Of a DNA stretch of 59,522 bases, positions 8,522 to 17,059 are shown piece by piece. The notes below the pieces were generated by a model. It worked only from the letters and a program-made list of their open reading frames with translations, was not told the origin of the DNA and made no database searches. The translations under genes and the position numbers were made by a program. Where the stretch lies: the NCBI GenBank assembly GCA_018499965.2, contig JAHBAS020000001.1:1-59522 (forward strand), read 5' to 3'. Source of the stretch: Candidatus Uhrbacteria bacterium (lineage in GTDB: Bacteria; Patescibacteriota; Patescibacteriia; 2-12-FULL-60-25). How positions within the stretch are numbered: position 1 is the first letter of the stretch; each line of letters starts with the position of its first letter.

Positions 8522-9178
8522 ATGACCGATGTCGTTCGCGTTATTTCGATGCTTTCAAAGCGATATCCTCAAAAAGGGGATATGGATTTGGGGAATCCAA
8601 AAGATACGCTCATCGGCGTTTTGTTGAGTGCACGGACCAGAGACTCGCAGGTTTTAAAGATATACCCGGATTTTCAAAAGGCATTTCCGACCTTTGCCTC
8701 GCTTGCCGCTTCGACGCCTCGCGAGATTGAGAAGTTCATTTCAACCATTGGATTGTATCGATCAAAAGCACGGGCGATCCATCAGCTCTCGCAGATGGTT
8801 ATGGAAGAGTACGGCGGGGAAGTCCCGGGTCGTATGGAAGATCTTATCCGTCTTCCGGGGGTGGGGAGAAAAACCGCGAACTGCGTCTTGAGTTACGTGT
8901 TCGGACAGGATACGATTTGTGTGGATACGCACGTGTTTCGTATTGCGCATCGATTAGGTTGGAGTAAGGGAAAGACTCCGGAGCGCGTTGAAGCGGATCT
9001 TGAACGTCTCACGCCGGTAAAATGGCGAAGCGCGATTAATCGCACGTTTGTGCGTTTCGGGCGAGAGATTTGCCAGCCGCAAATCCCAAAGTGTGAAACG
9101 TGTCCAGTGCGTGATTGGTGCGAATACGGAAAGAAACGGAACATTGGCATATCGAAAAAGGCGAAAAAACATTCATGA
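8522..9178 (+). CDS. nth: Endonuclease III (base-excision DNA glycosylase/AP lyase)
   Basis: HhH-GPD glycosylase that removes oxidised pyrimidines and cleaves abasic sites. The 218 residues fit the family. Seen: the helix-hairpin-helix LPGVGRKTANCVL near residues 111-123 with the catalytic Lys, the catalytic Asp in VDTHVFR near 137-143, and a C-terminal iron-sulfur motif CQPQIPKCETCPVRDWC (C-x6-C-x2-C-x5-C). The segment LSARTRD replaces the enterobacterial LSAQATD. It heads an operon: its stop overlaps the PAP2 start (ATGA) and mltG follows by 1 nt. The TATACT box 6 nt before the ATG suggests a leaderless message. Confidence 0.95.
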   Translation: MTDVVRVISMLSKRYPQKGDMDLGNPKDTLIGVLLSARTRDSQVLKIYPDFQKAFPTFASLAASTPREIEKFISTIGLYRSKARAIHQLSQMVMEEYGGEVPGRMEDLIRLPGVGRKTANCVLSYVFGQDTICVDTHVFRIAHRLGWSKGKTPERVEADLERLTPVKWRSAINRTFVRFGREICQPQIPKCETCPVRDWCEYGKKRNIGISKKAKKHS

Positions 9179-9684
9179 CGGAATCTGAAATCATTTTGCG
9201 TTTGCAACAGTCGCTTTCTTCTCCTGCCGGAAGAGCTGGCACGGGATTTTTAGCGCGTTGGGTCATTTATCTTTTCATTCCATACGTTTTTTTCTATCGT
9301 AAAACCATCGGGTGGCGCGGTGTAGGGACGGTGGCATGGACGGCATTGCTCGCATTCGCGCTTTCTACGGGATTGGCGGCATTCATCGGACGCGTGCGTC
9401 CGTATTTGGCGATCGCGGGCGTTGAAGCGATCGTCCCGCCGAATATTCAGCACGGATCGTTTCCATCAAGTCATACGTCCGTTGCGGTTGGCGTGGCTAT
9501 GGCGTTGACGGCATTGAATGTTCCGATCGGCGTGGTGGCTATTTGCGGTGCGATACTCATTGCACTTGGTCGTGTTGCGGCCGGCATGCACTATCCGTCT
9601 GATGTATTGGGCGGCGTGGCGATCGGATTGCTTTCGTATGCCATCGTTCGTGCGGTGCAGTCCGGTATCGCGCATCTTTCCTGA
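9175..9684 (+). CDS. PAP2 family membrane phosphatase
   Basis: A 169-residue integral membrane protein of the type 2 phosphatidic acid phosphatase superfamily, whose members dephosphorylate lipid phosphates such as undecaprenyl pyrophosphate. Motifs seen: GRVRP near residue 73 (the RP of motif 1, without a clear upstream Lys), PSSHTS near 100 (motif 2, usually PSGH) and GRVAAGMHYPSDVLGG near 132-147 (motif 3, with R, H and D). About five hydrophobic segments are present. I chose the ATG at 9175, which overlaps the nth stop; an upstream in-frame start at 9115 would lie inside nth. With mltG next in the operon, a role in recycling the cell-wall lipid carrier is plausible but inferred. Confidence 0.85.
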   Translation: MTESEIILRLQQSLSSPAGRAGTGFLARWVIYLFIPYVFFYRKTIGWRGVGTVAWTALLAFALSTGLAAFIGRVRPYLAIAGVEAIVPPNIQHGSFPSSHTSVAVGVAMALTALNVPIGVVAICGAILIALGRVAAGMHYPSDVLGGVAIGLLSYAIVRAVQSGIAHLS

Positions 9685-9685
9685 T

Positions 9686-10720
9686 ATGAATCGTATTTCG
9701 ATCACCATCATCGCCATTGTTTTCCTCGCCCTCGTTCTCGTTGGGGGGCTTTTCGTGCAATCGGCGTGGTTAAGCGCTGAGCAGGCTGGTGCTCCGATTT
9801 CGATCGTGATTGCCAAGGATCATTCTGCAGAGGATGTCCGCGCATCACTCGTTTCGTCGCGTCTCATCCGTTCCGAGTGGATGTATCGACTCTATGGCGT
9901 ATTTGATTCAGCGGCAACGCAACCGAAGCCTGGAACGTACGTTTTCCGTCCAGGCGCATCGTTCCAAAAAATCGCACAGACGCTTTTTCGTGGACAAGAA
10001 CGGACGGAGGTAACGGCGACGTTCATTGAAGGTAAAACGATTCGGGAAAATGCAGAGGCATTGCAACAGTCAAAGGGCGTTGATCCAGCGGCTTACTATG
10101 CCTTGGTCGGGATGTCGCGCAATGAAAAAACGTTTGATCGGTCGCTCGTCAAAGATTTTGCCTTTCTTGATGCTATCCCAAGTGGCCATTCCCTCGAAGG
10201 ATATTTATTTCCAGATACGTATCGCGTGTGGGAAGACGAATTGCCGGAAGGTTTGATTCGAAAACAGTTAGAGACATTTGCGGAACGGATCATTAAGCCG
10301 AATGGCGATGCGCAGCAGGCGAGTGGAATGACATGGCATCAAATTATTACGCTCGCGTCCGTCGTTGAAGGTGAAGTCCGAACGCCGGAAGATCGAAAGC
10401 TCGTGGCGGATATTTTTCTCCGTCGCATAAAAAACGGGATGCGCCTGCAGAGCGATGCGACGTTGAATTACGTCATGTCTGATCGAAACGATCGTCCGGA
10501 TGCTGAGGATCTCGCCATTGTCTCGCCGTATAACACATACGATCATGATGGGCTCCCGCCTGGTCCGGTGAACAATCCGGCGCAATCTGCGATTGAGGCC
10601 GTGCTGTATCCGACGCCGTCGGATTATTTCTATTTCCTCACCGATAAAAAGGGGAAGGTGTATTACGCTAAAACGTATGAAGAGCATTTGGCGAATAAGT
10701 ATCGGATTTTAGGGCCGTAG
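9686..10720 (+). CDS. mltG: Endolytic murein transglycosylase MltG (YceG family)
   Basis: Membrane-anchored lytic transglycosylase that cuts nascent peptidoglycan strands and sets glycan length. The 344 residues begin with a signal anchor (about residues 5-25), then a LysM-like region (SIVIAKDHSAEDVRASLV) and the YceG catalytic domain. The catalytic Glu lies in ASVVEGEV near residue 230, followed by MRLQSDATLNYV, SPYNTY and LPPGPVNNP, all family hallmarks. The ATG at 9686 is 1 nt after the PAP2 stop; the longer in-frame extension to 9518 overlaps PAP2 and is rejected. Its presence implies peptidoglycan synthesis in this cell. Confidence 0.93.
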   Translation: MNRISITIIAIVFLALVLVGGLFVQSAWLSAEQAGAPISIVIAKDHSAEDVRASLVSSRLIRSEWMYRLYGVFDSAATQPKPGTYVFRPGASFQKIAQTLFRGQERTEVTATFIEGKTIRENAEALQQSKGVDPAAYYALVGMSRNEKTFDRSLVKDFAFLDAIPSGHSLEGYLFPDTYRVWEDELPEGLIRKQLETFAERIIKPNGDAQQASGMTWHQIITLASVVEGEVRTPEDRKLVADIFLRRIKNGMRLQSDATLNYVMSDRNDRPDAEDLAIVSPYNTYDHDGLPPGPVNNPAQSAIEAVLYPTPSDYFYFLTDKKGKVYYAKTYEEHLANKYRILGP

Positions 10721-10724
10721 ATTT

Positions 10725-10755
10725 GGGTGGGGAGTGGGGAGAGGGTAGAGGGGGC
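10725..10755 (+). repeat. Purine-rich word spacer after mltG
   Basis: GGGTGGGGAGTGGGGAGAGGGTAGAG-type words similar to those at 8450 and 55401. The rest of 10756-10839 is AT-rich with no gene seen. Confidence 0.5.
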
Positions 10756-10839
10756 GTTTGATGAGGTTTTTAGAGAATGCTGATTTATGTTATTTTTACG
10801 TATTTTTTGGTTATTTTCTTGCTTTTTAGTCTGCTAGGG

Positions 10840-10870
10840 TTGACATTTTTTGGCAAATATGGTTTACTAT
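10840..10870 (+). promoter_or_regulatory. Promoter of the small secreted protein gene
   Basis: TTGACA (10840-10845) precedes a -10 region around TTTACTAT (10863-10870; 17-19 bp spacing). A leader of about 85 nt with a strong Shine-Dalgarno follows, unlike the short-leader genes nearby. Confidence 0.65.
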
Positions 10871-10961
10871 GCGATCGCTCTTCATACGTGGGAATAGGTT
10901 CCACGGATGGGAATGATGCCCTTTTGACCCCTGAATCATCGATATCAGGAAGGAGATCCTC

Positions 10962-11516
10962 ATGATGGCACAACAGATTTTGTCTGCGACTTTTGCAACG
11001 ATTCTCGCTCTTAGCGTTACGAATAACGCGCATGCTTCTCCGAATGAAGCTGCGGCAAGCCTCCTGGCTTCCGTGGAAGCGGAAGATGCGGATGCGTTTC
11101 CGCAGGTCGTTGAGGCGAATGTTGTTGTTTCGCCCGAAGAACGGTTCCAGTTCGTACAAGATCGCGATCGTTTGGCGAATCGGCTGGAGGCTACGTTGAC
11201 ACGTTGGGTGCTCGGTACGCGAAAAGCGGAAGACGCACTCAAGGTCGCTCGGCTGTTTTACGCGAGTGGAGATGCGCCTGATAAGGCTTTCGAGGAGCTT
11301 CAGAAGCTCCCGGAATTCGCTAAGCGCTTTCCATTGGCGGAATTCGGTGACGATTTCTCCGAGTCCGTCGGTCGCACGAAGCGATTGACATTGCTCGCCG
11401 TCTCCGCGTGGACGATCGTTCACGAACGATTCGTGCGCGAAGAAGGTCTTCTCGCCGAAGCGGCAAGGCGTCGGACCTATGTCCAACCGCCTCCAAGCTT
11501 GTCTACGAGCAAGTGA
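10962..11516 (+). CDS. Small secreted helical protein of unknown function
   Basis: A 184-residue protein starting with two Met, with a signal peptide about residues 1-27 ending near NAHAS. The mature part is charged and probably all helical (EERFQFVQDRDRLANRLEATLTRWV, KAFEELQKLPEFAKRF). No family is recognised. A strong AGGAAGGAG ribosome site lies 6 nt upstream, a consensus promoter at 10840 and a terminator immediately downstream, so it is a single-gene unit. It resembles in organisation the unknown gene at 24857. Location outside the membrane is inferred from the signal peptide. Confidence 0.8.
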   Translation: MMAQQILSATFATILALSVTNNAHASPNEAAASLLASVEAEDADAFPQVVEANVVVSPEERFQFVQDRDRLANRLEATLTRWVLGTRKAEDALKVARLFYASGDAPDKAFEELQKLPEFAKRFPLAEFGDDFSESVGRTKRLTLLAVSAWTIVHERFVREEGLLAEAARRRTYVQPPPSLSTSK

Positions 11517-11526
11517 CACGATGATT

Positions 11527-11578
11527 CAAGGATTTCGCCGGTATATGCATCTTGCGTATGCCGGCCTCCTTGTTTTTT
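11527..11578 (+). terminator. Rho-independent terminator
   Basis: CAAGGA...GCCGGTATATGC pairs with GCGTATGCCGGC...TCCTTG (with G-U pairs), followed by TTTTTT. It ends the unit of the small secreted protein. Confidence 0.85.
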
Positions 11579-11682
11579 AGGGTGAATATGATAGGGTTTC
11601 GCAACGTTCTTTTGCATTTTTTCTGGATGTTTCCGGGGAGAATGCAGGCAGTTTGATCTTTCACAAGAAAGTAGGTTGCTTC

Positions 11683-12894
11683 ATGAATACATCGCGTTCG
11701 CATAATGCCATGCGAGAAGCTTTTGGCATTGATTGGATCGTGTCCCAGCGTATCGGCGTTGATCGTCATACGGGGAAAACCTTGATGATTTCCGGAAGGA
11801 GTATTCGCGCGTCGTCCGACACCTTGTACTTGGCTCTTCGTTCTCGGATGCATATTCGACGAAGCATGAGTAAGGATCATGTGATCGGAAGCGATTTGGT
11901 CGAGATGTTTGCGAATCGGGCGATTATCGTATCGTACATGCACTGGATACAGGATCCGATTCTCGTCGGACAGGAGGTTTCCCAAGATTTGTGTCACGCA
12001 TTCGCTTTCATGTCTCGTTCGCTTCGACGTCGGAGGGTCCGGGAGCTCGTGGCGGCGCACAGAGACATGGATCGAGCCGTTCTGATGACGGATATCATTG
12101 GTCGCCACAATCCTGGAGCGGCGATGATGGCTGCCCGTCGGGCCCTCGAACATGTCGATGAGCGCATTCATCAGATGCAAAGCATGCTTTCGCATATCGG
12201 ATTTGTCGAAGTGCGTCTGTATGCGGAACTTGATCGGCATCGGCGGCTATATGAACGATTACTTGCGGCATTGGGCGGAAGAAAAGGAGATGCGAATCGT
12301 GCCGTACTCATGAAGTCTCATTCACGGTATCGGTCGACGGAGCGCATCGAGCTCGCTATACGGGAAACGTTGAAGTTTGAGCAATTGTTTCGTGGCGTTC
12401 GAGCGCATCCCTTCCGTCGGAATGCCAAGCATACGGCTGAAGACCTCCGCTATCTCGCAAGGGCGTATAAGCGCGTTTTGAATGGAAGGGATACGGAAAC
12501 GGCTTGGAGCAACATCGACAACGGCATCCGTCGATTGCGACAGGGGATTGTGTGGGTTTTTGCCCGACACGAGCTGGAAATGAACGTGATGTTTCCGCTC
12601 GCATTCCTCCTTGCGGATATGGAAGATTATGGCGTGGTGCTTCAGAAGGCGGTCGGTGGAAGTCATGACGAATGCGCGAGCGTGGAGCTTCCTGATTTTC
12701 GAGAACGTGTGACGGGCATCCACGAACGTATGCACGGTATCTATCAGAATATCCGATCCATCCCGCAAGACAAAATCCGCTATTCTCCACAGCCGCAGGT
12801 TCTGGCTCATCTCGTGGAAGCGATGCGATACCTTCAAACGCATGACATAAAGGAGTCGAAAAAGGAGATTGGTCTGGCATTGAGTTCTTTGTAA
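11683..12894 (+). CDS. Hypothetical helical protein
   Basis: About 403 residues, very rich in Arg, His and Met, with many amphipathic helices (RSLRRRRVRELVAAHRDMD, ERIELAIRETLKFEQLF) and no signal peptide or obvious membrane span. No family is recognised. The nearest ATG with a weak upstream TAGG is at 11683; a TTG at 11653 would add ten residues. A TATGAT at 11587-11592 could be its -10. The gene is bracketed by terminators on both sides, so it is probably monocistronic. The high basic content could fit nucleic-acid binding, but there is no motif to support that. Confidence 0.75.
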   Translation: MNTSRSHNAMREAFGIDWIVSQRIGVDRHTGKTLMISGRSIRASSDTLYLALRSRMHIRRSMSKDHVIGSDLVEMFANRAIIVSYMHWIQDPILVGQEVSQDLCHAFAFMSRSLRRRRVRELVAAHRDMDRAVLMTDIIGRHNPGAAMMAARRALEHVDERIHQMQSMLSHIGFVEVRLYAELDRHRRLYERLLAALGGRKGDANRAVLMKSHSRYRSTERIELAIRETLKFEQLFRGVRAHPFRRNAKHTAEDLRYLARAYKRVLNGRDTETAWSNIDNGIRRLRQGIVWVFARHELEMNVMFPLAFLLADMEDYGVVLQKAVGGSHDECASVELPDFRERVTGIHERMHGIYQNIRSIPQDKIRYSPQPQVLAHLVEAMRYLQTHDIKESKKEIGLALSSL

Positions 12895-12914
12895 AGCTTT
12901 TCTTTGACGCTTGG

Positions 12915-12950
12915 CCCGTCGTTCATAGTGATGAACGACGGGTTTTGCTT
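12915..12950 (+). terminator. Rho-independent terminator
   Basis: CCCGTCGTTCA and TGAACGACGGG form a perfect 11-bp stem around a 6-nt loop, followed by TTTTGCTTTTT. Confidence 0.92.
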
Positions 12951-12971
12951 TTTGTGACATGTATCTCGTGA

Positions 12972-12977
12972 TATACT
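12972..12977 (+). promoter_or_regulatory. -10 box of the prepilin gene
   Basis: TATACT ends 12 nt before the ATG, directly after the preceding terminator, so the leader is only a few nucleotides. No good -35 match is seen. Confidence 0.5.
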
Positions 12978-12989
12978 TTATCCTAACGT

Positions 12990-13778
12990 ATGAGGGGTTC
13001 CCGATCGGGATTCACATTGATCGAATTGCTTATTGTGATTGGCATTATTGGCGTACTCGCAACCTTAGCTGTCGTGAATGTTTCATCGTCGCGTGAAAAG
13101 GCTCGTATCGCAAAGGCGGCAGCCTATGCGTCGCAGATGAAGCGCGCAGCCGGAGATATGGCTGTGGCTTTATGGGACATGGATGATTGCATCGGGAGTA
13201 CCGTGGTAGATCGTTCCGGTTTTGGGAATATGGCTTCGGTCGCGAATACCACGTGGATTACGAATACGCCCGCAGAGCAGGGATGCGCGCTTTCTTTTGA
13301 TGGAACGAGTTCATATGTGAGCGCTGGCACGTCTCCTACGCTGAACGTCGCGAATTCGGAATTTTCCGTATGCGCATGGTTTCGGACCGCGGGAACGGGT
13401 GCGAGCGAAATTTTTTCCAACAGTCCGGCGGCGAACGGCGGATTCGCGTTAATGGTCTACATGGGGCATTTGCGTTCCCAGGTGTGGTACAGCGGAAACG
13501 GAAATACCCTTGATGGGGTTACGACGGTGAACGACGATAAATGGCATTACGGATGCCATGTGGTTGAGCCAACGAGAACCGTGCTCATCGTTGATGGCCG
13601 TGTCGATGCGAGCGCTACGCTTACCGGAACAAAAGTTCGAGCCGCAAGCAGCAACATGTTCATCGGCGCCCGTGCAGGCGTTTCGTCTTTCTTTAGCGGA
13701 TCAATTGATGACGTTTCCGTGTATACGAAGGCATTAACCCTTGTTAACGCGACCAAGTCCGTTGCCACGGGGTTGTAG
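12990..13778 (+). CDS. Type IV prepilin-like protein with a LamG/concanavalin-like domain
   Basis: A 262-residue protein with a class III prepilin leader: basic MRGSRSG, then FTLIELLIVIGIIGVLA, with cleavage expected between G7 and F8 and the conserved E5 of the mature form. After the N-terminal helix (to about residue 60) a β-rich region matches the LamG-like jelly-roll pattern (ALSFDGTSSYVSAG, FSVCAWFRT, HLRSQVWYSG, KWHYGCHVV, VDGRVDASATLTG, FSGSIDDVSVY). Such proteins are minor pilins or pseudopilins carrying a glycan-binding head. No pilus assembly genes lie in this window. There are several Cys pairs consistent with disulfides outside the cell. Confidence 0.87.
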   Translation: MRGSRSGFTLIELLIVIGIIGVLATLAVVNVSSSREKARIAKAAAYASQMKRAAGDMAVALWDMDDCIGSTVVDRSGFGNMASVANTTWITNTPAEQGCALSFDGTSSYVSAGTSPTLNVANSEFSVCAWFRTAGTGASEIFSNSPAANGGFALMVYMGHLRSQVWYSGNGNTLDGVTTVNDDKWHYGCHVVEPTRTVLIVDGRVDASATLTGTKVRAASSNMFIGARAGVSSFFSGSIDDVSVYTKALTLVNATKSVATGL

Positions 13779-13819
13779 CGATCTCGACGATTCGTGGCTC
13801 TCGCGATAGGCTTAGGCGC

Positions 13820-15961
13820 ATGACGAAATCGTTTGTCCTCCAGGGCGCTTCGAACGAGGCGTTCGTGCCAATTGATTACGCGGCGGCGCTCAATGAGGAG
13901 CAGCGCAATGCGGTATTGAACGGAGATGGCATTTCTTTAGTGTTGGCAGGAGCGGGTTCCGGGAAAACGCGAACGATCACGTATCGCGTGGCGTACTTGT
14001 TGGAACAAGGCGCGATGGCGGAGCGTATTTTATTGCTCACGTTCACGAACAAGGCGGCGCGTGAAATGCGCGAGCGTATCGAACAATTGTTAGGGACGTC
14101 CATCGATGCGATTTGGAGCGGAACCTTTCATTCTATTGCGCATCGGTTTTTGCGCATGTACGGGGATCGTATCGGGATCAACCCGTCGTTTTCGATTTTG
14201 GATAGCGATGACGCTAAGAGTACGATGAAGCTCGCGATCAAGGATGCGAACATGGATGGCGCAGCCAAGCGTTTTCCATCGCCATCCGTGTGTTTGGATA
14301 TCGTGTCATACGGACGCAATGTGTGTAAGCAGATTTCGGAGGTTTTGGAATTACGCTATCCGCATTTCGTGGAACTCGCGTCGGGCATCGAAGACGTGGC
14401 GCACAAGTATGCGGATCGCAAGCAGCGTGCTAACGCGCTTGATTTCGATGATTTACTCGCAGGCTTTTTATCGCTCGTGGAACATCCGGACGTGGGGCGC
14501 ATGATTTCGGAACGGTTCCAGCACGTGCTCGTGGACGAGTACCAGGATACGAATGCGATCCAGGCCCGCATCGTGCAGGCATTGGCTCGCGTGCATCAAA
14601 ACCTTTTCGTGGTCGGCGATGATGCACAGTCGATCTATGCGTTCCGCGGGGCGGACGTGCGGAATATTTTGGATCTCCCGTCGATTTATCCGCATGCGAA
14701 AGTTTTTACGCTCGTCACGAACTATCGATCCACGCCGCAAATTCTCGACCTCGCGAATGAGAGTTTGCGCCATAATGAAGACCAGTTTCATAAAGATCTC
14801 GTGGCTTTACGTAGCGCAGGTGAGAAGCCGTCTTTAATTCCCGCGTCGTCTGCACGGCAAGAGGCGCAGTACGTAGCCGAACAAATTCTCGCCTTGCGAC
14901 ACCAAGGCGCAAAGCTCGGATCGATCGCCGTCCTGTTCCGTGCGACGAGCCATTCGCAACAATTGGAAATGGAATTGTTAAAACGCGATCTCCCGTATGA
15001 GTATCGCGGCGGGTTGAAGTTGTTTGAACGCGCGCATGTGAAAGACGTGCTTTCGTTCTTGCGCGTCATCCATAACGTCAAGCATGAACAGGCGTGGATG
15101 CGATTGCTTTCCATGCAGGAAGGCATTGGAGCCACGAGCGCGGAACGTGTGGCATCGGAAATTGTTGCGAGCGACGCTTCAATTGAAGACGTGATAAAGA
15201 TTCCTCCATCATCTCTTCGGGCGAAAGCGCGCATCGGTTGGGATCAGCTTTGCGCGGTGTTGCAGATGGCTTTACGTGAAGCGCGCGAGCCTGCGCATTT
15301 GATTCGAGGTGTGGCGAATTCCCCGTATCAGCAACATCTCGAACGGGAGTATCCGAATTGGCGGGATCGTTTGGAAGACATTGAGCAGTTCGCATCGTTT
15401 GCGGAACAGTATCAGGATCTCGAAACGTTTTTAGGAACTGTAACGTTATACGATGACACGATTGCGGTGAAAGATCGTGGCGCATCGTATCAGGAAGATC
15501 GCATGGTCCTTTCTACGGTCCACCAGGCGAAAGGATTGGAATGGGATACGGTGTTTGTGATCCATCTCGCGGATGGATCGTTCCCGAACCGTCGCGCACT
15601 TGCCGAAGAAGGGGGGCTGGAAGAGGAGCGTCGACTGTTCTACGTGGCGGTGACGCGTGCGCGCGTCCAGCTCTTCCTTTCTTACCCACTCACGGTTGGA
15701 GGAGGGGAATCGCTCATGTTCAATCGAGCCTCGCCGTTCATCGATGAAATCGCCCCGCGTTTGATCGATCGTGTCGAACTCCTTTCCGCACGCGGAGGAT
15801 TCGGAGCTTCGTCATCTTCCCAGCCTGCCCCGGGCCGTTCCTGGCATTGGGACGGGGATTTTTCCGATGGCGAAGACGTGATCGAAGTCGATGGCGACGG
15901 AAACCGCCGCCGTACCTCTCCATCCGCTCCAACCACGAAAACCGTTTGGAAGAAGAAGTAG
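13820..15961 (+). CDS. UvrD/PcrA-type superfamily I DNA helicase
   Basis: ATP-dependent 3'-5' helicase acting in repair and replication restart; 713 residues, typical of PcrA/UvrD. Motifs in order: Q motif LNEEQRNAV, Walker A AGAGSGKTRT near residue 43, TFTNKAAREM (Ia), VDEYQDTN near 237 (II), GDDAQSIYAFRGAD (III), LVTNYRST (IV), STVHQAKGLEWDTVF near 560 (V) and EERRLFYVAVTRAR near 600 (VI). The C-terminal 80 residues are Ser/Pro-rich and divergent. It lies 41 nt after the prepilin stop and 48 nt before the MetK-like gene. PcrA, UvrD and Rep cannot be told apart safely here, so no symbol is given. Confidence 0.95.
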   Translation: MTKSFVLQGASNEAFVPIDYAAALNEEQRNAVLNGDGISLVLAGAGSGKTRTITYRVAYLLEQGAMAERILLLTFTNKAAREMRERIEQLLGTSIDAIWSGTFHSIAHRFLRMYGDRIGINPSFSILDSDDAKSTMKLAIKDANMDGAAKRFPSPSVCLDIVSYGRNVCKQISEVLELRYPHFVELASGIEDVAHKYADRKQRANALDFDDLLAGFLSLVEHPDVGRMISERFQHVLVDEYQDTNAIQARIVQALARVHQNLFVVGDDAQSIYAFRGADVRNILDLPSIYPHAKVFTLVTNYRSTPQILDLANESLRHNEDQFHKDLVALRSAGEKPSLIPASSARQEAQYVAEQILALRHQGAKLGSIAVLFRATSHSQQLEMELLKRDLPYEYRGGLKLFERAHVKDVLSFLRVIHNVKHEQAWMRLLSMQEGIGATSAERVASEIVASDASIEDVIKIPPSSLRAKARIGWDQLCAVLQMALREAREPAHLIRGVANSPYQQHLEREYPNWRDRLEDIEQFASFAEQYQDLETFLGTVTLYDDTIAVKDRGASYQEDRMVLSTVHQAKGLEWDTVFVIHLADGSFPNRRALAEEGGLEEERRLFYVAVTRARVQLFLSYPLTVGGGESLMFNRASPFIDEIAPRLIDRVELLSARGGFGASSSSQPAPGRSWHWDGDFSDGEDVIEVDGDGNRRRTSPSAPTTKTVWKKK

Positions 15962-15969
15962 AGCGCATC

Positions 15970-15998
15970 TTGCTAATCTCCTCATTTTCTGCTACGTT
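15970..15998 (+). promoter_or_regulatory. Promoter of the MetK-like gene
   Basis: TTGCTA (15970-15975) and TACGTT (15993-15998, preceded by TGC) are 17 bp apart; the -10 ends 11 nt before the ATG. It partly overlaps the end of the helicase gene region. Confidence 0.55.
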
Positions 15999-16009
15999 CA
16001 GGGATATTT

Positions 16010-17002
16010 ATGCGTATTGCTCGCGTGTGTTCCCCTGGGCATCCGGATCGTGCATGTGACCTGATTGCGGAATCGATCGTGGATGAGTATTTGCGTCGTG
16101 ATCCTACGAGCGCATTGCGAATCCACGTGTCTGGCGGACGAGGATCGCTGTTCGTTTCCGGCGTTGCTTCATCGAAGGCGGATTTCGACGTTGGGTCCGT
16201 GGTATCGCGAACCGCGGCGTCGCTTGGGGTTCGTAATCACATCGACCCTTTCATTTCCATCGAACCGGTTCCTGGGTCGTTTTTACTTGATGCGACGCGT
16301 ACGAGTCATCCGGTGAGCGTGACGGGATACGCCACGCGTGAAACCGAAGAACGCATTCCGTCGCCGGTGCGGCTTGCACGCAAGATCGCCAAGCGATTGG
16401 AAGAGCTTCGTCAGTATGATGCAGAGTGGTTTTGGCTTGAACCGTCTTTTGAAGTGACCGTTGCCGAACGTACGGATGGTGCGCATGAAATCTTTTTGAA
16501 CTGCGTACACGGTGAAATGGAACTCGGGGATGCCCGAAAACGCATCGGTGATGTCGTCCATACGATCGATGATCGTCTTCGCGTGCACGTGAATCGATTC
16601 GGACCTATCCGAAACGGGGGATTGGATTTTGATATCGGATCTTCCGCGATTCCCGATGATCCGTACGGAAGCGGGATTCCCGTTTCCCTTTCTCCGATCG
16701 GTTGCGATCCTTCGCATCCGCGCAAATTCGGTTCCTGGCTCGCACGCGGGCTTGCTCGACGTGCGCTTGAACGGAGCGAGGCGAAAGCGATCATGGTCCA
16801 CGCCGTGTATTTTCCCGGCGATGCGGTTCCAACGTCATTGCGTATTCGTGATGAACGCGGTCGGGACATGATGCAAGACGGCGATGCGACGGCATTGTCG
16901 TACGCGCATCTTGCGGGGAGTTTGCGCCAAGGTCTTTCAACGAATGCGGCGCATTGGGGATATGCCGGAGAAGTCGAGTTGCCGTGGGAAGGCGGAAAAT
17001 AA
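16010..17002 (+). CDS. Degenerate S-adenosylmethionine synthetase-like protein
   Basis: A 330-residue relative of MetK (normally about 385). Homology is seen from end to end: SPGHPDRACDLIAESIVDE at residues 8-26 (family SEGHPDK...ISDA), GYATRETEERIPSP at 106-119, SLRI near the third domain and NAAHWGYAGEVELPWE at the C-terminus (family TAAYGHFGREHFPWE). Key catalytic elements are missing: HPDK has Arg for Lys, the GAGDQG loop before GYAT is RTSHPV, the glycine-rich GGGAFSGKDPTKVDRS segment is replaced by PRKFGSWLARGLARRAL, and the GRK motif is absent. I infer it no longer makes SAM by the usual mechanism. The frame is intact with a good promoter, so it is probably expressed; a divergent active enzyme is possible. 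Confidence 0.8.
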   Translation: MRIARVCSPGHPDRACDLIAESIVDEYLRRDPTSALRIHVSGGRGSLFVSGVASSKADFDVGSVVSRTAASLGVRNHIDPFISIEPVPGSFLLDATRTSHPVSVTGYATRETEERIPSPVRLARKIAKRLEELRQYDAEWFWLEPSFEVTVAERTDGAHEIFLNCVHGEMELGDARKRIGDVVHTIDDRLRVHVNRFGPIRNGGLDFDIGSSAIPDDPYGSGIPVSLSPIGCDPSHPRKFGSWLARGLARRALERSEAKAIMVHAVYFPGDAVPTSLRIRDERGRDMMQDGDATALSYAHLAGSLRQGLSTNAAHWGYAGEVELPWEGGK

Positions 17003-17040
17003 GTCGGTTCGTCGGTGAGCTTTTCCTGTGAAGACCTGCA

Positions 17041-17049
17041 TGCTACGCT
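17041..17049 (+). promoter_or_regulatory. Extended -10 box of the cyclophilin gene
   Basis: TGC-TACGCT ends 10 nt before the ATG at 17060, one of the set of extended -10 boxes in this window. The -35 is weak. Confidence 0.45.
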
Positions 17050-17059
17050 AGTTTTCGCT

